DNA of 64,000 nucleotides from Verrucomicrobiia bacterium (GTDB lineage: Bacteria; Verrucomicrobiota; Verrucomicrobiia; Limisphaerales; DASXHY01), in assembly GCA_035629175.1 (NCBI GenBank), contig DASPIL010000096.1:168309-232308 (forward strand). Reading direction: 5' to 3'. This document shows, piece after piece, positions 38,180-45,403 of this stretch. Position 1 is the stretch's first letter; each line of letters opens with the position of its first letter. Made by a program: the position numbers and the translations under genes. The notes under the pieces are model-generated. The model was given only the letters and a program-made list of their open reading frames with translations, did not search any database and was not told the DNA's origin.

Positions 38180-39367
38180 TTGAGAACATTGCACCGCTAC
38201 CTGCTGCGCCAGATTCTTGCCACGCTGCTCCTCACCGTGGCGGTTTTCACGTTCGTGCTCCTGCTCGGAAACGTTCTACGCGATGTTCTGCCCCTCCTCA
38301 TGAGCCAGACCGCCACGTTCGGCGCGGTGCTCCAGGCGTTCGGACTCCTGATTCCATTCGTTGGCGTCTATGCGCTTCCCATGGGACTGCTTACCGCCAC
38401 GCTGCTCGTGTTCGGCAGATTCAGCGCAGACCAGGAATACACCGCTGCCCGTGCCAGCGGCATTGGCCTGATCTCGCTCGCGACACCCATACTTGTACTC
38501 AGCCTGGTTTTATCGGCGCTCAGTGCGGTGGTGAATCTCGATGCCGGCCCGCGTTCACGCGTCGCATTCAAGCAGCTGAAGGATAAACTCATGGCGAACA
38601 TCGCGATGATCCAGCTTCCTGAAGGCCGCCCGATCGAATTCAAGGCGAAGACTGACGACCTGAATTCGGAAAGCCCGGTCGCCTACACGATTTCAGTCGG
38701 ACGCAATCGCCGCCAAACCCTTGAAGACGTTCGATTGTTTCGTGTGGTCAACGAAACCAATCTCGAAATGATGGTGAATGCGCCAAGGGGCAAGGTGGAA
38801 ATGGACCAATCCAAGGGGGCAGTGATTCTGCAACTCTTCGATGCTCAAATCATTTACGTCGCCAATGAACTTCCCATTTCGAGCGACATCGAAATCCGCC
38901 TCGACCTTCGATCGGCAAAGGAGAGCAAGCCGGGGATCACTGACCTGACGTTTTCGCAATTGCGCGGCGAATTGAAAAATCTGGAGAACCGCCTCGGGTT
39001 GCCGTTGCAGCAGACAATACCACCAGGTCCGCAGGTCAGCGCCCAGCGCGCAGCGGTGAAAAAGCAGGTCAGCGACATGGCGCAACCGTACAGGGTTCAG
39101 ATTCATCGCCGCGTCGCGTTCTCGTTCGCCTGTTTTGGCTTCGCGCTCATCGGAATTCCGCTCGGCATCCGCGTGCATCGGCGCGAGACCAACATTGGAA
39201 TTGCCATTGCGCTGCTGCTCGTTGCGGTTTACTACGGACTGTTGATCGTTGCCGAGTCGTTGACACATCGGCCGGAATTTGCGCCTCACCTGCTGGTGTG
39301 GATTCCAAACTTTGTGTTTCAGGCCATCGGCGCCGTCCTGCTCTGGCGCGCGAACCGCGGCGTCTGA
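38180..39367 (+). CDS. LptF/LptG-family (YjgP/YjgQ) lipopolysaccharide export permease
   Basis: 395 residues from a TTG start (M-R-T-L-H-R-Y-L-L-R-Q-I). Family marks are the opening helix with Y-L-L-R-Q-I-L, three N-terminal transmembrane helices, D-Q-E-Y-T-A-A-R-A-S-G (the coupling-helix region contacting the ABC ATPase), a periplasmic beta-jellyroll-like middle, and three C-terminal helices. Known: LptF and LptG pair with LptB to lift LPS out of the inner membrane. Only one permease gene is here; its partner and LptB lie elsewhere. The C-terminal cytosolic H-R-R-V-A-F-S-F and F-A-L-I-G-I-P-L-G are typical. LptF versus LptG cannot be decided. Confidence 0.88.
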   Translation: MRTLHRYLLRQILATLLLTVAVFTFVLLLGNVLRDVLPLLMSQTATFGAVLQAFGLLIPFVGVYALPMGLLTATLLVFGRFSADQEYTAARASGIGLISLATPILVLSLVLSALSAVVNLDAGPRSRVAFKQLKDKLMANIAMIQLPEGRPIEFKAKTDDLNSESPVAYTISVGRNRRQTLEDVRLFRVVNETNLEMMVNAPRGKVEMDQSKGAVILQLFDAQIIYVANELPISSDIEIRLDLRSAKESKPGITDLTFSQLRGELKNLENRLGLPLQQTIPPGPQVSAQRAAVKKQVSDMAQPYRVQIHRRVAFSFACFGFALIGIPLGIRVHRRETNIGIAIALLLVAVYYGLLIVAESLTHRPEFAPHLLVWIPNFVFQAIGAVLLWRANRGV

Positions 39368-39376
39368 ATCGCGCGT

Positions 39377-39541
39377 CTACTTCCGTCGATGAACCTTGTG
39401 CAGCGCCGCCTGATCGGTCGGTTTAACGAGGACTTCATCGATGTTCACGTGGGGCGGCCTGCTGGCAATCCAAACCAGGATTTCTGCGATGTCTTCCGCA
39501 TGACGAATGGCGCAAGGGCCGCGGAATTGGTTGTCGACGGC
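39377..39541 (-). pseudogene. 3' remnant of a short-chain dehydrogenase (YdfG-like)
   Basis: Read on the minus strand, 54 codons between two stops encode A-I-R-H-A-E-D-I-A-E-I-L-V-W-I-A, then R-P-P-H-V-N-I-D-E-V-L-V-K-P-T-D-Q-A and H-K-V-H-R. This is the C-terminal end of YdfG-type SDR oxidoreductases. The Rossmann domain and Ser-Tyr-Lys site are missing: upstream sequence belongs to a different hypothetical protein in another frame. So this is the tail of a lost SDR gene, left by a deletion or rearrangement near 39541. Confidence 0.7.
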
Positions 39542-40065
39542 TCAGGAACCGCGCCGGGAAGTTGAAATGTCGCGTTCGATTCCCACTTCGTTTCGCGCTG
39601 ATCAATGGTCAGGACCCGTGGCAGAAGTTGAACTTCATGGTCCGCGAAGCGGATGACGACGGTCCCCGGTTTGAATGTTGGATCGAGGAAGATGCATTGT
39701 CCGAATGGCAGAGGGAAGGGGACATGCCTGGGGCGGCTGAACGAAACCGTTTCCTCGCGAAAATCCGGCGGCAGTTTGGCGTTGGGAAAGCGCACCTGCA
39801 CGTTGGAAATGCCGAGGCTTGGTTGCTGGATGATAATGAGCGGACACTCCGCATCGGCCGCAAATCTCACCCGCCAGGGTCCGCGGCCATCGCGCTGCAT
39901 TTCGATTCCGAAGTATGCGACCGCGTAGAACGCCAGCACCACGGCAAAGAGGAGGAACACGTTTCTGACGACAGAATTCGACTTCACATCGGGCAGCAAG
40001 TTGAACCAAGCCGCGGTGCAGCGCGAGAAAACATTGATGCCCCCGGAGGTGCCGGCCTCGGGCAT
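39445..40065 (-). CDS. Hypothetical membrane-anchored protein with abnormal 3' end
   Basis: About 206 residues from ATG 40065; the frame stays open upstream to 40209 and the start is uncertain. One transmembrane helix near residue 35-55 (V-F-L-L-F-A-V-V-L-A-F-Y-A-V-A-Y-F-G) is followed by a beta-rich extracytoplasmic domain. I do not recognise it. The last 30 or so codons run out of frame through the SDR remnant at 39377-39541, so the true C-terminus has probably been lost. The P-E-P-S-T near the junction is not a PEP-CTERM tail, as no helix or arginines follow. Confidence 0.5.
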   Translation of the reverse strand: MPEAGTSGGINVFSRCTAAWFNLLPDVKSNSVVRNVFLLFAVVLAFYAVAYFGIEMQRDGRGPWRVRFAADAECPLIIIQQPSLGISNVQVRFPNAKLPPDFREETVSFSRPRHVPFPLPFGQCIFLDPTFKPGTVVIRFADHEVQLLPRVLTIDQRETKWESNATFQLPGAVPEPSTTNSAALAPFVMRKTSQKSWFGLPAGRPT

Positions 40066-40119
40066 TACAACGCGCGACAGACAGCGCGCGAACCACGAAT
40101 GGAACCCAATGCATCCGGA

Positions 40120-40430
40120 TTTGAAGAAACTACAATGACCACGAATCACACGAATCACGAAATTGGAACCAAAAAGCCATAGTTCGCGGATCACACATCC
40201 TGCATTCATCTTCTCTCTCCCCGTGAGGCACGAACCGGGAAAGAGTTGGAGAGAGGAGCGGCTTTTAGGGGCAAAAACGGGTTTACGCGAATTACGCGAA
40301 TTATCGCGAATTTTCCGGAGAGTTGTTAACCACGGATCAACACGAAATTAGAAGAACCCTCGTCTTCTCTCTCGCCCCGTGAGACACGAACGGGGAGAGA
40401 GTCGGAGAGAGGGGCAGCTTTTTATCTTTC
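40120..40430. repeat. Cluster of REP-like hairpins and ACGCGAATT-type repeats
   Basis: Two similar units, about 150 bases apart, each contain CTCTCT(C)GCCCCG / CGGGG-AGAGAG-type hairpins (40213-40245 and 40367-40401) with TGAGNCACGAAC in the loop. Between them is AACGGGTTTACGCGAATT and two further CGCGAATT steps (40275-40318), then TTAACCACGGATCAACACGA. Relatives occur at 37484 and 47941-48370. No gene is seen from here to the tRNA at 40656. Confidence 0.65.
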
Positions 40431-40655
40431 GATTGTGTATTCTGCTTCTCGCCCTGGAGAGCAACGCGCGAGACGGAAAGGGCACGTTGTTCGGAACTCG
40501 GGGCGGCGGAAAGATGCTCAACCACCAATGGCGCGCTCCGCCAGTCCCCGTGCGCCAAAAGTAACTGTTACTCGGGAAGACAGTTGCATGTTGCGCAAAA
40601 CGGAGTTGCGCGCATGTCAATTTCCCGACAAAGTATGCGCGTTCGTTTGTTGGAT

Positions 40656-40731
40656 GGGGTCGTAGCTCAGTTGGTAGAGCGTCTCGTTCGCAATGAGAAG
40701 GTCAGGGGTTCGACTCCCCTCGGCTCCACCA
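40656..40731 (+). tRNA. tRNA-Ala (anticodon CGC)
   Basis: The acceptor GGGGTCG pairs with CGGCTCC, ending in ACCA. D-arm GCTC-AGTTGGTA-GAGC, anticodon stem-loop TCTCG-TTCGCAA-TGAGA (CGC, reads GCG) and T-arm AGGGG-TTCGACT-CCCCT are all intact. A GIY-YIG cassette begins at its last base. Confidence 0.96.
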
Positions 40732-40770
40732 TCCTTCGCTCGGAACCGCCTCCGGTTCTGAGCGAAGGAT
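40731..40770. repeat. 18-bp hairpin abutting the tRNA-Ala 3' end
   Basis: ATCCTTCGCTCGGAACCG and CGGTTCTGAGCGAAGGAT pair along 18 positions with one G:T and a CCTC loop. The first A is also the last A of the tRNA CCA. There is no U tract, so it is not a standard terminator. The next bases hold a second, weaker hairpin (GCCCTCCG...CGGAGG). It opens the GIY-YIG cassette. Confidence 0.75.
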
Positions 40771-41247
40771 GGTGCCCTCCGAAGCCTTGGCGGAGGAGGG
40801 CGGGTTCGAGTCAATACAACACAAGGCGGTTCCGAGCTACGGATGGCAGGCCATGTTCTACGCTTATATTCTCCAAAGCATTGAAACACCGGATCAATTC
40901 TATAGGGGCCACACGAGGGATCTGAGACAAAGACTGGCGGACCACAATGCTGGCAGGTGTCCGCACACAGCCAGGTTTCGGCCATGGAAGTTGAAGTTTT
41001 ATGCGGCGTTCGAAAGGCTTGAACTGGCCCAGAGTTTCGAAAGATATCTTAAATCCGGGTCAGGCTACGCATTCGCAAAACATCGCTTCGGGTTGTGAAC
41101 CGCCTCCGGTTCTGAGCGAAGGATGGTGCCCTCCGAAGCCTTGGCGGAGGAGGGCGGGTTCGAGTCAATACAACACAAGGCGGTTCCGAGCTACGGATGG
41201 CAGGCCATGTTCTATGCTTATGTTTTCCACAGCATTGAGACCCGGAG
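40743..41247. repeat. Direct repeat, two units 354 bp apart, carrying the GIY-YIG 5' end
   Basis: Unit 1 (40743-40893) and unit 2 (41097-41247) are identical from GAACCGCCTCCGG through to the GIY-YIG start codon and then diverge over the first dozen codons. Unit 2 begins exactly at the stop of the intact GIY-YIG gene, so the arrangement is head-to-tail. Confidence 0.85.
40853..41098 (+). CDS. Small GIY-YIG domain protein
   Basis: 81 residues from ATG 40853: M-F-Y-A-Y-I-L-Q-S, then [19 protein letters not shown]. This is the GIY-YIG nuclease fold, UPF0213/YhbQ-like, with the tyrosines, the G-x-T-x-D-L-x-x-R-x-x-x-H-N motif and Glu further on (F-E-R-L-E-L-A). A longer open frame upstream crosses the hairpin region and is less likely. 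GIY-YIG domains cut DNA in repair and in mobile elements; single-domain versions are poorly understood. It lies 121 bases after tRNA-Ala inside the repeat described at 40743. Confidence 0.85.
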   Translation: MFYAYILQSIETPDQFYRGHTRDLRQRLADHNAGRCPHTARFRPWKLKFYAAFERLELAQSFERYLKSGSGYAFAKHRFGL

Positions 41248-41250
41248 CAT
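41207..41250 (+). pseudogene. Truncated second GIY-YIG copy
   Basis: The second repeat unit restarts M-F-Y-A-Y-V-F-H-S-I-E-T with synonymous and conservative differences from the intact gene, then loses all similarity. The G-H-T-R-D and H-N-A-G parts are absent. The substitutions suggest an independent related cassette rather than a fresh duplication. Confidence 0.7.
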
Positions 41251-41362
41251 GAATCCCCGGCTGATCGCGAATCAGAAACGTCAGACATTTTGCCCTGACG
41301 TGTGCGAATTTCCCTGCGCCCTCGTCCCTGCTTGGCGTCACGCATCCGCTGCAGGATCTTTC

Positions 41363-41530
41363 TCATTGACCTTCTTCCGAAATTGGAAATTCCCGATCGA
41401 TGTAGGCACCTTCGCGTTGCGCGGTCTCCCAAGTGTCGATCACATCGTGCAATGCAGAGCGTATCTGTTCGCATTTGTCTTCAAATTTGTAATTCCGATC
41501 GCGGAGGTGCTTCCTTAATGTCGTGCCCAT
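41363..41530 (-). CDS. Possible 55-residue soluble protein
   Basis: M-G-T-T-L-R-K-H-L-R-D at the start, then a charged, probably helical sequence ending P-I-S-E-E-G-Q. It has no membrane segment and no family I recognise. Its ATG (41528-41530) overlaps the ATG of the plus-strand membrane protein at 41529 in opposite orientation, so at least one of the two starts may be wrong. Composition looks protein-like, but support is limited. Confidence 0.4.
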   Translation of the reverse strand: MGTTLRKHLRDRNYKFEDKCEQIRSALHDVIDTWETAQREGAYIDREFPISEEGQ

Positions 41531-42326
41531 GTCAGGAGACGAAGCCTTTGCACTGTTTATCAGCAGTATCATAGGCGTTGCGGGATGGTGGCGCTGGTGC
41601 GGGCCGCTGCTGCGCATCAAACCGCCGCGGGCCTCGACGGCAATTGGATTCATATCGATTGCCGTTCCAATAGCCGCGTTCAGCCTCATGCTCGTCATTC
41701 TTCGAGGCCTGGCTGCCCACGACGTTCGTGACAGCACCACGTACACAGTGTTTTACATGCTGATCTGGCTGGCGTGGACTGGCATCACAATCCTCGCTCT
41801 TCCGCGCTTCGGCCTGAGCTTCCGCGATGATGTCATGGAAAGAAGCAATCTCAGCGCGGCGATCGCGATTGGCGGCGCTTTGATCGGGATCACGCTAGCC
41901 TTCGGAGGTGGCAACGTCGGCGACGGACCGGGTTGGTGGGTGGTTTTGTTCTCAGGCGGACTTGCAACGGCGACGCTGGCCGCGCTTTGGATGGGATGGC
42001 ACGCCATAACAGGAATCGCGGATGCAATCACCATCGATCGTGACACGGCATCAGGCTGGCGCGCGGCTGGCTTTTTCGTTGGAGGCGGTGTCATTGTGGG
42101 CAGGGCGGCAGCGGGGAATTGGATTTCAACGATCGACACCGTCAAGGATTTCATTGTGAAAGGGTGGCCCATCTTGATTTTGTGGGCGCTGGTCGTTGCA
42201 ATCGATTGGATGTTGCGCCCGAATGCGAGTCGTCCGCTGCGAAATGCATTTTGGTGCGGCGCGATTCCGGCGTTCGCATTCATCGTCATCGGCCTTGTGG
42301 CGGCCCAACTGCAAGGACCCTGGTGA
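41529..42326 (+). CDS. Polytopic membrane protein of unknown function
   Basis: 265 residues with about seven hydrophobic helices (for example A-I-G-F-I-S-I-A-V-P-I-A-A-F-S-L and I-L-I-L-W-A-L-V-V-A-I) and short loops. No transporter motif is recognised. ATG 41529 or GTG 41523 are possible; a GGAGG lies at 41503-41507. Its TGA overlaps the ATG of the ATP-grasp gene, so the two are translationally coupled, and a third gene overlaps the second. The coupling suggests a membrane partner or exporter for the ATP-grasp product; this is inference. Confidence 0.7.
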   Translation: MSGDEAFALFISSIIGVAGWWRWCGPLLRIKPPRASTAIGFISIAVPIAAFSLMLVILRGLAAHDVRDSTTYTVFYMLIWLAWTGITILALPRFGLSFRDDVMERSNLSAAIAIGGALIGITLAFGGGNVGDGPGWWVVLFSGGLATATLAALWMGWHAITGIADAITIDRDTASGWRAAGFFVGGGVIVGRAAAGNWISTIDTVKDFIVKGWPILILWALVVAIDWMLRPNASRPLRNAFWCGAIPAFAFIVIGLVAAQLQGPW

Positions 42327-43681
42327 TGCAACTCCCCTGGCTCACGGTTGATGCAGTTCCTGCCGTTGACTTCGCAGCGTTGCGGCGGCGCGCGATATTT
42401 GAGTGCTGCAAGTGGGATCCGCAGATTGAGGATGTTTGCGCCCTGTCTTCGCAACCGATCGTGTTGCGCTCAACCGCGTGGACTGAACTCGCGGCCATGG
42501 CTGAGCAGTTGGCGAATGAAACGATAACCGCTGAAAATGCGATTGTTCGACAACCGAAGTTGATTGACGATCTCGGATTGCCACGGGCGCTGCGGCGGGA
42601 GCTTATGAAACTGTGCAGGCGGCGTGACGCAGATTCCAACGCACGCGACGTTCGACTGATTCGCTTCGACTTTCACTTCACCGCAGATGGGTGGCGGATT
42701 TCGGAAGCCAACAGCGACGTTCCAGGCGGCTTCAACGAAGCGTCAGGATTCGCGCGACTTGTCGCTGCGCACCTGGGCGATGTTGTGCTTCCCGGTGATC
42801 CCACGCGAGACCTTGCCAAAGCGGTGGCAAATTCCGTTGCTGGAACGGGGCGTGCGGGCAGTGGGACCATTGCGCTCGTTCACGCGACGGCGTTCACCGA
42901 CGACCGTCAGGTGATGGAGTTCTTCTGTCGCGAGTTGCGGCAAATGGGATTGAGTCCAGTGCTCGTTGCGCCGGATCACTTGCGCTGGAATGAAGGGCAA
43001 CCCTTCATCGAAACAGAATGGTTCTCCGGTCCCGTTGATTTTGTATTTCGATTTTTTCCGGCCGAGTGGCTGCCCCAATTGCCGCGGTCGTGCGCCTGGC
43101 CCCATCTGCTTGGGGATTCACTCGCCGGGCTGTGCAACCCAGGAACAAGCATCCTCACCCAGAGCAAGCGGTTCCCGTTGGTATGGGGCCGGTTGGAGGC
43201 GGACTTGCCCAATTGGCGGGCACTTCTGCCGCGCACTTTCACTCCGCGCGCCGCCCGGACGCAGCTTGCGCCGGAACGTATCGTGTGGAAATGCGCGCTC
43301 GGCCGGGTCGGTGACTTCATCGGCATGCATGGAATCACGTCGCTGAAAGAATCACGCGCCATTGCCAGCAATGTGCGATGGCATCCCGGCCATTGGATTG
43401 CGCAGGAACGCTTTGACGCGGTGCCGATGCGTTGCAGCGCCGGCGATTTGTTTCCCTGCATTGGCGTTTACACAGTGAACGGCAAAGCGTCGGGCGCGTA
43501 CGGACGCCTGGCTCGCACACCGTTGATCAATCACCTCGCGCAAGACGGCGCGGTATTGATCGACGGCATATCTGGAACGCGGGATTTTAGGGCAACGCCG
43601 ACAGCAGGGGGCATCGACACCATTCCTCACAGGCATGCTTTCCATGAATTCAAACGAACTCTATCAAATCTGGGCGCCTGA
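42326..43681 (+). CDS. Glutathionylspermidine synthase-like ATP-grasp protein
   Basis: 451 residues. The middle has V-R-L-I-R-F-D-F-H-F and I-S-E-A-N-S-D-V-P-G-G, matching the pre-ATP-grasp part of the glutathionylspermidine synthase family. The C-terminal part has V-W-K-C-A-L-G-R-V-G-D, W-I-A-Q-E-R-F and P-C-I-G-V-Y-T-V-N-G-K-A-S-G-A-Y-G-R-L, corresponding to ATP-binding and metal-binding strands. Such enzymes join a carboxylate to an amine with ATP. The actual substrates are unknown; no amidase domain is fused. The ATG overlaps the previous stop (TGATG), while a longer upstream frame is rejected. Confidence 0.78.
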   Translation: MQLPWLTVDAVPAVDFAALRRRAIFECCKWDPQIEDVCALSSQPIVLRSTAWTELAAMAEQLANETITAENAIVRQPKLIDDLGLPRALRRELMKLCRRRDADSNARDVRLIRFDFHFTADGWRISEANSDVPGGFNEASGFARLVAAHLGDVVLPGDPTRDLAKAVANSVAGTGRAGSGTIALVHATAFTDDRQVMEFFCRELRQMGLSPVLVAPDHLRWNEGQPFIETEWFSGPVDFVFRFFPAEWLPQLPRSCAWPHLLGDSLAGLCNPGTSILTQSKRFPLVWGRLEADLPNWRALLPRTFTPRAARTQLAPERIVWKCALGRVGDFIGMHGITSLKESRAIASNVRWHPGHWIAQERFDAVPMRCSAGDLFPCIGVYTVNGKASGAYGRLARTPLINHLAQDGAVLIDGISGTRDFRATPTAGGIDTIPHRHAFHEFKRTLSNLGA

Positions 43682-44378
43682 CGATTCCCTTTGGTCGCCT
43701 TGGGCGAAGCCCGTCCTGTTCGCTGATCAATCGTCATCTCCAGGCGCACCAGAGCCGCCGAACTGGCGGCAGTTTTCCACTCCCTGGGTGTCACAAGTTG
43801 GGCGCGATTCGGCGATCGTTCTCGATCTTCCGGACGCGCTCGCAGTCTGGTTCGGCCTGGCGATGGCGAACCAGGGTTATCGGCCCGTGCCGCTGTACAA
43901 CGGAACGAACAACCTGTCAGCATTGATCCCCGTCGGCGGGATCGCCGCGGCACTGCGGCACGGCGCTGAAGAACTGGCGGCAATGGCGATTACTGCCGAC
44001 GCTCCGCCCGCGTTCCTCCTCGACGAACGAAGAACTGGAAAACATCGCAGCGCGCGGCCGGGAACTTTTGACAATCGATGGGCTGTCTTTCCGCAGGATT
44101 TTCCGTCGGGAAAGCTGCTTCGGTTTCGCGGCATCAATTCGGCCGTCCTCGTGACCGAATCGGGCTCCGCACCGCAGACTGATCTTGCGCACGTTTTCTT
44201 GCGGTGGCAGGAAGCAGGAGTTTCCATCCACGCCGTGAATCGGCATTCATCCGACCGTATCATCCCTATCCGGGTAGGCCGGCCGAGTGGATTTCGCACG
44301 TTGTGGCAACGGGCGCTCGTGCTCGCTGGCTTGAGGCGGACAGCGCGGGCGGATTCGGCGCAATGGTTCCCGAGGTGA
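43644..44378 (+). CDS. Hypothetical protein, third gene of the ATP-grasp operon
   Basis: 244 residues starting M-N-S-N-E-L-Y-Q-I-W-A-P-D, 38 bases inside the end of the ATP-grasp gene. No signal peptide or obvious transmembrane helix. It contains R-D-S-A-I-V-L-D-L-P-D-A-L-A-V-W-F-G and G-Y-R-P-V-P-L-Y-N-G, which look like a folded alpha/beta domain, and a basic C-terminus (R-A-L-V-L-A-G-L-R-R-T-A-R). I do not recognise the family. The overlap argues that it works with the ATP-grasp enzyme. Confidence 0.65.
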   Translation: MNSNELYQIWAPDDSLWSPWAKPVLFADQSSSPGAPEPPNWRQFSTPWVSQVGRDSAIVLDLPDALAVWFGLAMANQGYRPVPLYNGTNNLSALIPVGGIAAALRHGAEELAAMAITADAPPAFLLDERRTGKHRSARPGTFDNRWAVFPQDFPSGKLLRFRGINSAVLVTESGSAPQTDLAHVFLRWQEAGVSIHAVNRHSSDRIIPIRVGRPSGFRTLWQRALVLAGLRRTARADSAQWFPR

Positions 44379-44526
44379 CACAAAGCAGCGGCTCTATTGG
44401 TGGATGGGGATGACGTCGAGTTTGCCACCTTCCACCGCGTTTCTCGTTCTCTTCGATCATCAAAGTATCCAGTGACGAAAAACACCCCGCATGCATGGAG
44501 ATAGATGAAGAACCAGAAGTGAAGAA

Positions 44527-45396
44527 TCAATCCGTTCTCCGTACGCGAACGGCCCGGCGCAATCGCCGCAACAATGTCTGCAACAATTCTTCGTGGCGTC
44601 CGAGGCTCCGTCCATCTACCCGCGCAATTGGCCTGCCCGAAAAACCATCCACGGCGTCCTGCCGCAACAGGCCCCGTATCAATCTCCGTTCGCCCGCCAG
44701 CGACGGCAAAAACGCTTCTCCAGCAATCCGCGAAAGCGAGTAGATCAAGCCGTAGGCGCCCCAATTCGAAATAGAAGCTACGATCAGTGCGGACGTTTTC
44801 GTGCGACACGGTTCGACGCCCGCCTCGCGGATCAACGACGGAGAAATATTTCCGAATCCGATCTCGTTTCCGCCATCGCCGATCCCAATTGTGAAACGAT
44901 TTTGACCTCGTGCCAGTTCGAACAGGATATCCATCGGCGGAGTCACAGCCGAGATATCATTACCTTTCATATCGCAATAACGCCCGTGACGATTCGAGCC
45001 GCAAACTTCAACGGCAACAAGGGATGCAGGGTTGAATTTTCTCAGCAAGGCGGCGGCGTCGTTCTTTGCCGCACGCTGCGAACGAACCCGGATTTCGGCG
45101 TAGGCTGCTTCAAACCTGCAGTGAGGTTGCATAATCTCGAGGGCGTCCTTGCGCGAAACCATGACGACCTGGCAGCCAAGCCGAGACAGGCAGTGTCCAA
45201 GCGCGATGGCTCCGGGAGGCCCATCCGTTTCCAATCGATTGTTGACAAAGAATCCGGTCGCGATCGCGACGGTCTGGCCGCGGAGTTTGTGCAGGGCCTT
45301 TGCCACCGCTTCAACATTATCGCTGGGCAATACGCCCGCGCATCTTCGCGCAATGCCGCGGGTGTCGTTTCGGACGAGCAAGGCTTGCAAGGACAT
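44527..45396 (-). CDS. D-glutamate cyclase-like protein (DUF4392)
   Basis: 289 residues. The glycine-rich T-I-G-I-G-D-G-G-N-E-I-G-F-G-N motif and an earlier T-G-F-F-V with E-T-D-G-P-P-G-A match the DUF4392 domain, which forms the C-terminal half of D-glutamate cyclase (D-glutamate to 5-oxoproline). The DUF1445 part found in the human enzyme is absent, so this is a stand-alone version. It starts 7 bases after the end of the membrane protein gene at 45404, on the same strand, and is probably co-transcribed with it. It is convergent with the ATP-grasp operon. Confidence 0.78.
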   Translation of the reverse strand: MSLQALLVRNDTRGIARRCAGVLPSDNVEAVAKALHKLRGQTVAIATGFFVNNRLETDGPPGAIALGHCLSRLGCQVVMVSRKDALEIMQPHCRFEAAYAEIRVRSQRAAKNDAAALLRKFNPASLVAVEVCGSNRHGRYCDMKGNDISAVTPPMDILFELARGQNRFTIGIGDGGNEIGFGNISPSLIREAGVEPCRTKTSALIVASISNWGAYGLIYSLSRIAGEAFLPSLAGERRLIRGLLRQDAVDGFSGRPIARVDGRSLGRHEELLQTLLRRLRRAVRVRRTD

Positions 45397-45403
45397 GACT
45401 AAA

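Noticed and set aside
39541..39580. P-E-P-S-T near the end of the hypothetical protein at 39445, resembling a PEP-CTERM tail
   Set aside because: No hydrophobic helix or terminal arginines follow; the downstream sequence is the SDR remnant out of frame.
40790..40815. GGGTTCGAGTC in the GIY-YIG leader as a second tRNA gene
   Set aside because: Only a T-arm-like word is present; no acceptor, D-arm or anticodon stem can be built.
42119..42325. Upstream extension of the ATP-grasp gene
   Set aside because: It lies entirely inside the preceding membrane protein gene in another frame, and the ATG at the TGATG overlap is the natural start.
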